From contig CM031596.1 in NCBI GenBank assembly GCA_018398815.1, forward strand, positions 74,362,286-74,426,285: DNA of 64,000 bases. Direction: 5' to 3'. This DNA is from Conus ventricosus (lineage: Eukaryota; Mollusca; Gastropoda; Neogastropoda; Conidae). The notes under the pieces were generated by a model. It had not been told where the DNA came from, did not search any database, and saw only the letters and a list, made by a program, of their open reading frames with translations. The position numbers and the translations under genes were made by a program. Below, piece after piece: positions 1 through 9,915 of this stretch; within the stretch, counting starts at the first letter, position 1; each line of letters starts with the position of its first letter.

Positions 1-229
1 ATAGAAGCAACCCAGTTAAGTAATCAGTGTTGTTATTCACTCCAAATTACTTAAATCTGTTTGAACCTAAGAAATAGAACAGACAAAGAGAAAAAGAAAG
101 AGATGAAGAAAAGCAGACAGAAACCATTCACACTTTCCCCATCTTCATCAACTTTGCAAGCATCAGTTGAATCCTTCCCCCTCCAGAACACCATTTCCCC
201 ACAGACATACAATTCATATTGTTTAACAG

Positions 230-232
<3 letters not shown>
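1..232. repeat. Copy 1 of a ~230-bp segment repeated at 5.28-5.51 kb
   Basis: This purine-rich sequence leads directly into a CA repeat. The same text, including the run from 'gttattcactcc' to 'acagacatacaattc', recurs just before the N gap at 5512 but with stretched homopolymers and small errors. No gene is visible. Either it is a direct duplication about 5.3 kb apart or an assembler kept a poor second copy of one locus; the poor quality of the second copy favours the latter. Confidence 0.7.
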
Positions 233-296
<64 letters not shown>

Positions 297-372
297 CAGG
301 CACACTCACATGCAGGCATTCACATATATACATGCACACACACTTGCATGCACACACATATACATACACATA
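233..372. repeat. (CA)n microsatellite and CA-rich flank
   Basis: A nearly uninterrupted CA tract occupies about 233-294, followed by 80 bases of CA-rich sequence with ATGCA interruptions. Open frames across it are repeat artefacts. Confidence 0.95.
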
Positions 373-677
373 CCATTTTTTTTCTTCTTCTTCTCTTCTG
401 GTTCATCTTTAAGCTTCTCTTTTCTCCGCATTGAGCATCTTGTTTGTATCATTCATCATGTCAAGTTTGTTCTATAGTTTTTCTCATGCATGCCTATCCA
501 AGCAAATGCCAGTTTCATACAAACACCTTACCATCAAGAAACCAAATCAAAAAGAATTTAAAAATGAGGAAGTCACCAGTTCATGCAAGATAGCAAAAGT
601 AATCACCCTTGACTAAAATATCACTTCCTGAGAGTTATCTTTTCAGTTCCCTTCCTTTCATTTAATCGTGAACACAC

Positions 678-771
678 CTTGCTGTCACTGTCATCAACTT
701 TGAATTTTTTCAGCAGAATGGATCCTAGCCAAAGGTCCTTTTGCATAGAATTCCAGTCTTCTTTTTCCCAG
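678..771 (-). CDS. Possible isolated exon, unknown protein
   Basis: Read on the minus strand, a 94-base open segment is bounded by a CAG acceptor and an AAG|GTGTGT donor. Its frame gives a tryptophan-, lysine- and aspartate-rich peptide containing 'EKEDWNSMQKDLW' and ending 'KKFKVDDSDSK'. It looks more like protein than its surroundings, but no partner exon was found within 3 kb and I do not recognise a family. It could equally be a fragment of a decayed element. Confidence 0.25.
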
Positions 772-2175
772 CTGCCGGAGGATCAAATTTTGGCCAAGAA
801 AGCAAGACAGATTTATGAAATGGCCAGTTCTGTCTGGTCTTCAACCAGCCTGGAGTTCTTTATGTCCTCACTCTCATCATCTTCTGCCATTTTCTTCAGA
901 GATAGCCACCAAAGACTTCTGTCTCATGCACCGGTTGCTACCCCTTTAACCCACGTCATGTGTGTGAAGAGTGGTCTGTCGCAACTTTCAGTCGCATTTC
1001 CAAGTTCAATATCACAGTTAAACTTGTCAATCTAGATCTCTAGACAGTCTAACAGTTTAGGCTAAACAGTTATTCAACACTCCCAGCCACACTGGTTACC
1101 CAACAGTTGTGAGGTGTGTTTCATCCCAAGGCCTTGTAACTTAGGTAGAAAGGAGGTGGTGTTCATGGGGGAGGTGCTCCCTTGCTTTCCACCTGCAAGG
1201 TTCAGGGCTGGGAGGTTTATCAATGAGAGGACATCGGTGGGGGTCATCAGGGTGAAAGGGAGAATGGCAGCTGGGAGGACTGGATGACTTCTACGTGTCA
1301 GAAGCACAAAGGCTGCCTTTCAGGTGTATGTGTTGTGAACGAGAGAGAACATGATGTCGAGCATCATGTGGATATGGATATTGATGACAGTAATGATTTT
1401 AATGCAGATGAAGTGGCGCCTTGTTCGGAAGTGGTCCTTGAGTGTGCAGAGACATAACTTATGTCTGGCCAGTCGCTCCAGAGACATTGTTGTCATCTTA
1501 TACCCATACTCCCACCCCACCCCATTATCACCACTTGAGTGCATCGCATCAAATCAGCCTTTTTTTTCTTTTTTTAGAACATTTTTCCAGATGAAGCTCC
1601 CCATTTTCTACATACTTTGAAGTAGGTCAAACAGGTTTTGTGATGCCATTAAACAGGCTCTTTCTGAACTTTGTTTCACCATCTCAGAGTTTCCTTCTGT
1701 GCAAAGGTTTTACCCTGAGTAATTTCTGGCAGTCAGGGACACTCATTTGGCTATGCACACTGTACATTTTCAACCCGACCCTCTCTCCTCCTTTGTTAAG
1801 AGGAAGTTTTTCACACATGGCAAAGGTTACTGACGCTCCGATTTTGTTTCCCTCATTCCTGTAGCTGTGCTCTGTCTCTTATTGACATTTTGTGCAAAGG
1901 CACAAGTGGCATTGAGGACTTGCAGAAAATATCCAATTGGCTGAAGGTTTATCAGTTTATCAACTTTGATAGAAAAGATGAGGAAACGAAAGTGATGGTT
2001 CAGTCAAGGGCGATTACTCTCACTGTCTTGCATGAACTTGAGGCATGGCTAGTTCCCTTGCTCAATTTTTAAAGCAGTGCTAAAACATTGTGTTTCATGC
2101 GAGATGGGATAAAGGCATTTGTTTGGACAGACAAGTAGTTGGTAAAATTATTTTTAGTAACTTTTTTTCATTACT

Positions 2176-2854
2176 TCACTTTTCTCACTATGACTTGCAC
2201 CTTTTTATTTGCACGATTCAGTCTCCCTATCCAGATTCAGTCTCCCTATCCAGATTTACCTGTAAACAACATTGATGAATTGCAGGAAATTTATATTCAG
2301 GTGACAGTTCTTGTATGCCATGCACAGTCACAGACAGGACTATGGTCGCAGTTTCATTGTGATTTATGAAGCGTAGTTGTTATGTTTTTGGAGTACATTG
2401 GTTACTGTATAACTACACACAGACACACACACAACTTGCACCCCTTCCCCCCCCACCCCCTTTTTTTTTTTTTTTTTTTTTTTGTTCCCTTGTTGATGAC
2501 ATCACACATTATGATGTCAGAAATTGCGTAAGATATTTATGACGTCAATTCTTTGCCCTGACCAGCCACCGAAGATGGACATTACATAGTTGCATTGTTT
2601 TTGTTTTTTCTCTTGAAAAAGGCCACGTGGCCGAAAATTAGATGAGTGGTATTGTGATTTTTCTATATTTTTTTCATTAGTTTCTTTTCGTTTTCCTCAA
2701 TTTTTGTTATTTTTATTTTGAATCGCTTTTTCTGGAGCTCCTTAACTGTTTGGATTCACCCCACCCCACCTCCCACTTCCCCACCCCCAGCCATAAACCA
2801 TTTCTCACTTTTCTCACTATGACTTGCACCTTTTTATTTGCACGATTCAGTCTC
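2176..2854. repeat. 50-bp perfect direct repeat flanking ~580 bp
   Basis: The 50 bases at 2176-2225 (from 'tcacttttctcactatgac' to 'gattcagtctc') recur exactly at 2805-2854. The unit right after the first copy also contains an 18-bp tandem ('attcagtctccctatcca'). The intervening 580 bases carry CA-, C- and T-rich runs but no readable gene. It could be a duplication or an assembly loop; 50 bp is too long for an ordinary transposon target duplication. Confidence 0.8.
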
Positions 2855-3299
2855 TTGAAGTATACGTGAGTGCCTAACCAAGCGTTCCTGTGACCTTGAT
2901 TGCTTTCTTGGTATGTTTCTTCCAGCTGTTTCTGAAGTGTTGTGTGGCATGTCAGTGATCAGATCTGACCTTGAGCACCTTGCTTTTCCTTCCGGCTTTT
3001 TGGCTCTGAACTGGCTGCAGCTCATCCTTTTTTTTGTTTCCCTGAAAGTTCTGTTTTGTTTTGTTTTGTTTTCAGATTCGCACAGAATGAGTGGAGAATT
3101 GTCTCAGATATATTTGATGAATTTTGTTTGTTTACTTGTTTTTCTTTCATCTTTTTTTTTGTGTCTTCTTTAAAGGGATATGGAATAAGAACACGATCTG
3201 CATCTGGAAACTTATATGTCAGCCTTGTAGCTGTATGGCAAGATGAGCTGTTTAATTGTATTTGTGAGAACTGCACATGAGACTCATCTATTGGACTCT

Positions 3300-5511
3300 A
3301 TACTTTCAGGTCCGGATTGACATTCCTCCTTTTATCCCACAAAACAACATTCATTCATCCTAAACCACTCCCACCCCACCCCACCCCACTTTCCCGTTAT
3401 AAAGGGAAAGGGCTTTGTGTTTTGGGGGTTGTGTGTGTGTTGTGTGTGTGGGGCATGCATGCATGTGCGTGTTGTGTTGTGGGTGTGTGGGGTGTGTGTG
3501 TGTTGTGTGTGTGTGTGTGTGGTGAGTTGGGGGTTGTGCTTTCTGGTGAAAAAAAAAAAGGAAAAAAAGGGAAATGAACAATAACAATATGAAAATTTTT
3601 CGGGGAAAGGGATAGGGTTGGGAATGTTATACAGTTTTAAAAGCACACTACGACGCACTGCATGCCCCCGGTGACATACACACATAGTTGAATGCATGAT
3701 GTATGTATGTTTTTGTGTGTTTGCCCCACACACCACACAACACCCCACAACAACACACACAAACACACCACCCACCCCCTGTGGTGTTGTGGGTAGTGGT
3801 TTATATGCATTAATAAAAAATTTGTTGAAAATCAGTGGCTGGGGTCTAAGTGCAACTTCCCCCCCACTGATAGTCTTGTGATTAGACTTGACTATTAGCG
3901 CACCTTCAGTCAAAATCACCCGGTTGTTCTACCTCCGTTTCCATTGGCAATTTTAACTTTCATCAGCAGGGCTAAAAAAAGGGGAAAATCATAGAAAAGA
4001 TTTCATGCAAGCCAGGCCACTAGTTGGCATTCAGTGCACATGCATCTGGGGAATTGGAAAGCAGTCCCTTGGGGCTTGGGTCACCACTTGGGGAAGGGCC
4101 TCATCCCAAAAACTTACCAAACTCGGGGTTCCCCAGTCCCTCTTCTCCCCGGGGTACCAAATATCCCTTTTCCAAATTCCTCCCCACCCCAAAGGGAGTT
4201 TCCGTTTGGTTTTTCCCCCCCCCTCATAGCCTGATCCCCTTTTAAAAACCTCTGGGTTTTTCCCTTTTCCTGCCAACCCCTCTTGGGCCCTTTTGGGGCC
4301 CTGGGTTTCAGTGCTGTAACCAAAGTACTTCTGCTGGGGTCGAGTGTTTTGCTGTTTTTCGGCCACCTCCCCCCCCCTCCCTTTCTGTTTTTGGGGTTTC
4401 CCCGACCATGTGTGTTTTGTGTGTGTGTGTGTGTGTTTTGGGGTGGGGTTGGTGTGTGTGTGTGTGTGTGGTTTTGTGTGCTAGGGCTTTGCATGTAGTG
4501 AAAGGAAAACGATCATGGTTTGGGATGAAAGCAGTGTTTTCCCGGGGTTTTTTGCTTGTGGGGGAAATTTTCCCAAAATTTTTGATGGTAAAATTTTGCA
4601 GAGGCATAGTTGATTTTTAGTTTTCTCTCCACGTTTTGTACTCCTTTTTTTTGGCCCTTTTGGAGGAAAAGTTTGGGAGGGCTTTTTGGCGACATTTTAT
4701 TTTGCAGAGAAACTAACAAAGTTTTTGGTTGCTCATTTATAGTGGGTTTTGTATCTGTTTTTTTTAGTTAAACTCATTCTGGGCTTTAGTTTTGCCCCGT
4801 TTTTCCGTGGCAAAAACTGAAAATTCTCACTTTTTTAAGGATCTTTTTGATCTCAGGTTATAAACTGTTGCCATCAAAAATTCTGCGTGGCTTTAACCAT
4901 GGGGATTTCTCTTGGTATTAGTTCACTTTTATAATCTGATCTTCTATTTTTTCCCAAAACACCCGACTTCATGAAAGTGAAAAAAAAGTGTATTTTTACA
5001 TTTTTCCCCTTTTGTAATTTTTATGTTATAAATTTTATTAAAATGGGAAAAAAATTTTTTTTTTTCACTCAGAGGGAAAAGGTGGAAACAGTAAAAAAAT
5101 TTTGCACAGCAGCATATGCACATGCACCCTTCACAGCGCCGACGGGACGGCCCCCACAACACACACACACACACACACAACCCCACACACAAACACCCAA
5201 CACCCAAACACACAATTTTTTTAACTTCATTTCAGGGCATAATAAAATCTAATAGTTCAACTGGAATTGAAACAACCCCGTTAAGTTTAAAAGTGTTGTT
5301 ATTCACTCCAAATTTCTTAAATCTGTTTGAACCCAAGAAAAAGAAAAAGGAAAAGACAAAGAGGAAAAAAAAAAAAGAGACGAAGGGAAAAACGACAAAA
5401 AAAACCCTTCACACTTTCCCCCTCTTCATCAACTTTTGGGAAGCATTAGGGTTTAATTTTCCCCCCCCAGAACATATTTCCCACAGACATGCAATTCTTT
5501 TTGTTTAAAAA
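3300..5511. other. Low-quality consensus with GT/CA repeats
   Basis: Homopolymers (cccc, gggg, tttt, aaaa) are inflated throughout. GT-rich tracts lie near 3427-3530 and 4405-4475 and CA-rich tracts near 3720-3770 and 5157-5215. The last ~250 bases repeat the first 230 bases of the window in degraded form. No reading frame here should be trusted. Confidence 0.85.
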
Positions 5512-5611
5512 NNNNNNNNNNNNNNNNNNNNNNNNNNNNNNNNNNNNNNNNNNNNNNNNNNNNNNNNNNNNNNNNNNNNNNNNNNNNNNNNNNNNNNNNN
5601 NNNNNNNNNNN
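5512..5611. other. Assembly gap, 100 N
   Basis: Exactly 100 unknown bases, a conventional placeholder for a gap of unknown size. Confidence 0.99.
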
Positions 5612-6149
5612 CCCTGTTTGAGAGGATGATGGACATCCTTACACTTTGCTGATGTGATGAATCTGTCATGACTGATGCACTGGAACAGATGGATGATCAA
5701 TCCACACAACAGGTGTTGGTTTTGGTTTCTGTTTGTTATTGCTTTTTCCATGCTTTTCAAACCATTGTATTACTTTCGCTGAATGCATAAACCATGACAA
5801 ATACGTAAATGTTTTTGGATGTCTGAGCTAGAGAGAGGGCTACTTGCTGCATTTTGAGAATCAGAAAGGATCACTCGGATTAACACGGAGTCTGTGACAC
5901 ATAGACGACTCACAAGATTCAGACCATTTCAAAATAATGAAAACAAACATTGTGTGGCTACTTAGCTGTCAGTGGCAAAACTGATTATATACACACAAAA
6001 TGCAGCATGTCAGTTGAAAGAACATGTGAATGTGAATCAATGGTGGTGATGGTGGCAGTGGTGTGTGTGTGTGCACAAAGCAGAAAAAATATCCAACAGA
6101 TAAATCTGGGAATGGCTTATGCAAGTTTATACTTTCTTGGATTTCATTT

Positions 6150-6180
<31 letters not shown>

Positions 6181-7284
6181 ACACACACACTCACACACAC
6201 TAAAGTTTGTATGTTTGCTACACTCTACATAGAACACTGGTCAAGTTGTACACTTGCACCGAGTGGCAAGTATGCCATGGTGTGTGGAGTGTTTTAAGCT
6301 CTTATCTCACTGATCACCTGGATACCCACTGAAGATTTACTTATTGTTTGGGTGTATCTTTTTCTTGTCTGCCTTTTTGCCAACTCTGGAAAGGTCCAGT
6401 GATAGTGAGGAAAGACTCACTGATCACAGGAAAGTCCTATTGAGAACAGGAAAGACTGTGACCTGAGATTGTCTTCAGAGAGCACATAAGACCTCATGGC
6501 GAAAGCTTGGCATGTCTGGAGTTGTACTGTCATCACCTGTCAGTGGAACAGCAGCAATCGAGGCTATGGGACACACATGGCAGTTGCTTGATGGTGGCGT
6601 TTTTTGCTGGTGTGCTCTGTAGCCATGAAACTTGGGCTGGTACACCCATGGAAACGCTCCTGTGGAGGTTCTGTTGTGTCACATCTGGTGGCCATTACAT
6701 AATGGCATCTGCCAGGGAGCAATTGTGTCCCTTCACATGTTAGTGGAACGCCCTGTGCGTGCCTGTACGTTAGTGGAACGCCCTGTGCATGCCTGTACCC
6801 TCTGTGAACACAGCGCAGGCTTCCAAGGGTGGTGCAGGATTGCTCCCAGCTGGTTTGTTTGGCGGTTGGGGACAGTCCTTCTCTGGGTCCCATCTGCACC
6901 TTCGGGTGTATCTTTTTCTCTTTTTTTTTTTTAATTGAATGGAATTATCACAAAAAATTTAGTACTGTCAGTTATCTTAAATTGTTTGCGTACCAGGTTA
7001 TCTGGGAGCGGAAGGACAGGGGAGGGGGGAAGGAAAGAGTGGAATGGGGGCTTAAAGAATGATAATGCCCTGTTCTAATATTCTCTTGTAAGATCAGCTA
7101 TGCATGAAATATTTATCCAGAAAAGTAACTGCCTTGGTTGAAAAAAAAAAGAAAGTTTGTTGTTGTTGGCCAGTGTGAGCCCTTACGCATGATGTTGCCA
7201 GTCTTGAAACTACAGATATTGAAACTGAAATTGTTCAACCAAGTAATGAGAGATCAGAAACCGTGCGCGATGAAATCCGAACAA
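5612..7284. other. No recognised gene; microsatellites and a short tandem
   Basis: The sequence quality is normal again. GT repeats lie near 6060-6072 and CA repeats near 6151-6199. A ~31-bp unit 'gttagtggaacgccctgtgc' plus 'tgcctgtac' is present twice in tandem near 6738-6799. Short open frames show no domain I recognise. Confidence 0.6.
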
Positions 7285-7509
7285 TGGCTCAATTATTATT
7301 ATTATTATAATGAATACTTATAATATAGCACCTATTCTCGGTTAGAGACCAAGCTCTTAACGCTTTACAATCTACACTCGCTTACACAACAGCTGCCTAC
7401 CTGGGTAGTGCCGACAGAAGAGCTGCCTGCTGGCACTGCGTTCAGTTGTTTCCCGTGTCATCCAGTCCATATCATTCAATGTCGTTCATTCAATTTCCGT
7501 AATTCCTTC
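7285..7509 (-). mobile_element. 3' part of a tRNA-headed SINE split by a Polinton
   Basis: On the minus strand this is the SINE tail: body sequence, the segment containing 'GTCTCTAACCGAGAATAGGT', then an ATA/ATT-rich end. Its missing 5' part, with the tRNA-like head, lies at 24463-24778 on the far side of the Polinton and in the same orientation. A related uninterrupted copy at about 62155-62525 shows how the halves fit. The break falls at 7509/7510. Confidence 0.85.
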
Positions 7510-7688
7510 AGAGAACAGCATTTTACCAATCCTGGCTCACTTGCTCCTCCACCGAGTTTTTGGGCGAAAGTGGCCTAAAAGCCGCCTTTTCCTGTTCTCT
7601 GACAAGTAACCAAAAATAACGATTATCTACAAACAAACATACTGTGTAGGGTTATCCGTTTTCAATACTAATTACTAAACTTTTCAGA
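7510..7688 (+). repeat. Left terminal inverted repeat of Polinton 1
   Basis: About 179 bases match the reverse complement of 24284-24462 with only a few differences. The outermost 9 bases AGAGAACAG are repeated inverted ~85 bases inward (CTGTTCTCT), so the tip can fold on itself. The ATPase stop codon lies inside the inner edge of this repeat. Confidence 0.93.
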
Positions 7689-8238
7689 TTTCAGTTTTTG
7701 TTTAATCCTGTGTTTTTCCTGGTCATTTTCAATAACATCATTTTCACGCAAACATTCTTCAAATGAGTCTCTGTCTTTCATGTGAAATAACACTACAGTC
7801 TTTAACTGTTCTCTAAAGTCTTTTAAAACTGAGTTATATTTTTGGCATAAAATCCACACACTTATCCTGGCATGCCTTCCGCTGAAAGCTAGTTTTGACA
7901 AAGTGTTTCTCTTTTTAACTATGTCTCTTTCTGCCGAACAGTCATCTATAATAAATAGTGTTTGCGTTCCTTCAAACAGTCTATAAAACTGTTCTAAACA
8001 CTCACTCAGTTTATTGCTAGGATCAACTAAATATATGTCATCATCTGCCCATATAAACCTTCTATCATGATATGCTTTGTTCCATTTAAGTGTTGGACAG
8101 AAAACCACAATATGATTAAAAATTATAGCGATAAACTGTTTGTAATAGGTCTAGGACAAATATTGTTTTTCCACAACCAGTCTGCCCACAAATTAATGAG
8201 CAATGAGGAGTTTTTGTCATAAAGTTTAACTGCTCCAT
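7668..8238 (-). pseudogene. Polinton packaging ATPase (FtsK/HerA, A32-like), frameshifted
   Basis: Predicted to power DNA packaging into a capsid. The start chosen is the ATG at 8238. The Walker A motif GQTGCGKT lies about 19 residues in. Walker B is 'LFIIDDCSAE', and the downstream 'LAFSGRHARISVWIL' is characteristic of the Polinton ATPase, as is the total of ~190 codons. One extra T in a five-T run near 8128 shifts the frame; a single-base homopolymer length error would explain it, so the gene may be intact in the animal. It is the outermost gene of the left arm, transcribed toward the terminus. Confidence 0.9.
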
Positions 8239-8468
8239 AGTTTTATAACAGAACTTAATCTAATCCGGTTATTGTTTTTATCATACCCTCTGTTAAAACT
8301 TGTTCAGTATAATAAAATCCTATAAGGCCTAAGTGTGTAAGATTAATCCAATTCAGTGCTGTAAGATTGTTTCTATTAGACTAATATTGATTTTGTTGCT
8401 TGTTGTTATGACCTTAATATCCTCACCATTGTGAAGAATGACAACAGTAACTTTAAGACTGTCAACGT
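8239..8468. other. Spacer between two Polinton genes
   Basis: An AT-rich interval of 230 bases between the ATPase start and the end of the next minus-strand gene. I see no further frame or distinctive motif; it probably holds the ATPase promoter. Confidence 0.5.
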
Positions 8469-9107
8469 TTAAGTTTGCCAGCTAATTAGAATCCCTTTAA
8501 AAAGGACGTCACTAACGCCCACAACCCCATCCCTCTCCTTATCTTTTAAGACAGAAATTTCAAATATTATTGTGAACGTGTCCCCTAATTTCATTTGCGG
8601 CATGAACTGTAATTTGTAGAAGCATCTTTTAAAACCGCTTCTCTTCTGTGGGGGATGTACTGTTTTTTCCCATACGGCTTTATTTCAATCTCTTTCCGAC
8701 TATTCTCATCTGGCATAAGACTTACATGTAAAGGGCCAGAGTTGAATGCTTTTCTGAAACTTTTTTGACGGCCAAAAAATGTAAATGGCTTATGAATTCA
8801 AATTTTATGTCCCATTCTAAATATGGTTCTAAGTGCCATTTGAGGTCAGGTTTTCGAACTATTTTATATTCATACTGGCCAACATTATTTGCCTCTAGAT
8901 TGCGCAGTTGTTCTAGTTTAGGAAACTTTTTGTTGTCGCCAACCTCTTTGCGTTTATAATCACCATCTTTAGTGTACTCAAAACCATACAAAGCGCCTAT
9001 CTCACCATTCTGTTCAAAGTCCGCAACGTCTGCAAGGTCTTTTAATTCTAAAGTTATACACCTACAGGCGCTAATGTAACTCCTGGTTCTTCTGGCCCAC
9101 GCGACAT
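8469..9107 (-). pseudogene. Polinton late-type protein, probably structural, frameshifted
   Basis: Coding sequence can be followed from an ATG at 9107 (protein begins MSRGPEEPGV) to a stop at 8469, about 210 codons, but in pieces across two or three frames. Segments read 'LYGFEYTKDGDY', 'EPYLEWDIKFEF', 'RKEIEIKPYGKK' and 'LGDTFTIIFEISVLKD'; the last alternates polar and hydrophobic residues like a beta-rich fold. Position between the ATPase and the next minus-strand gene fits the capsid cluster. I cannot say whether it is a penton-like minor capsid protein or another late product; a structure prediction would decide. The breaks again sit at short base runs. Confidence 0.6.
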
Positions 9108-9124
9108 TATTTTTTAGTAACGTA

Positions 9125-9573
9125 TTATTTTATTTCCAAAACAATGTGCAGGTTATCACATTTTACAACTTTCCCCGCTTTGTCTTTGATTTTTATATTA
9201 AATGATCCGACCCTCCCACAAACTAATCTTTTAAACTGTAAATTAGGGAATTGTATAATTTCATAATCGCAATATGCAGCTTTTCCAGATGGAAGAGCTC
9301 TTAAAACTGTTGAGGGCCTTCCATCATATAAGTTTTCATCAGTGCTTACTCATCCAAATGAACATAGAGTAATGAATGTAATGCAAGATCGAGCGGATTT
9401 TCTCCCTCATAAGTAGTTTTGGTTGGTGTAACTCTAAATCTATAATTGTCAGCTGCAAAGCCTAACATTTTAGCTAGCTCTTTATCAAATAGTAACCTCC
9501 TTCTTCTTCAGGCTTGAATGTTAACATTGTTTTTAGATTTCATGTTAAATTTTAAGTAATGTAAAGTACTCAT
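9125..9573 (-). pseudogene. Polinton late-type protein (possible minor capsid/PY-like), frameshifted
   Basis: About 150 codons on the minus strand from an ATG at 9573 to a TAA at 9125, broken by a few indels. Recognisable stretches are 'LFDKELAKMLGF', 'ENPLDLALHSLLYVHLDE', 'STVLRALPSGKAAYCDYE' and 'GSFNIKIKDKAGKVV'. The pattern of LR-x-LP, an aromatic segment and a final beta-rich G-K stretch resembles a protein common in invertebrate Polintons next to the capsid genes. Naming it penton is inference. It ends 18 bases before the start of the next gene. Confidence 0.6.
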
Positions 9574-9579
9574 TGCTTT

Positions 9580-9877
9580 TTAAGTGAGCAAAACCGTATA
9601 ACCATCAGTATTGTTAACTCCTACTTTGGTCCTTTTGTCACTTTAGATCGATATTTCCTTGCTTTGCTTAATAACCATACGACTTGTAGAATATTTCTGG
9701 GGTTTTTCAAAAACCGTTTCCCCAAAGGTTTTTTTTTGGTTTTTAAAAGCTAATTAAAAATCCCTTTTAAAAGGAAAAAAAAGGGGTTTAAAAAAACCCC
9801 TTTAAAACGGCCCAAAAACAACCCCAAAATTTTCCCCTTTTTTTTCCCCCTTTTTTTTTCCCTTTTTAAAAAAAAAG

Positions 9878-9915
<38 letters not shown>

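Larger units (their letters stand above)
373..3300. other. Gene-poor, T-rich sequence without a recognised gene
   Basis: Apart from the possible exon at 678-771, I see no domain, splice chain or complete repeat. It holds a poly-T run near 2461-2483, a perfect 12-bp palindrome GGCCACGTGGCC near 2622, and the 50-bp direct repeat annotated separately. Confidence 0.6.

Noticed and set aside
61..477. Open frames across the CA repeat (poly Thr-His / Cys-Val)
   Set aside because: Dinucleotide repeats are open in several frames on both strands; there is no domain.
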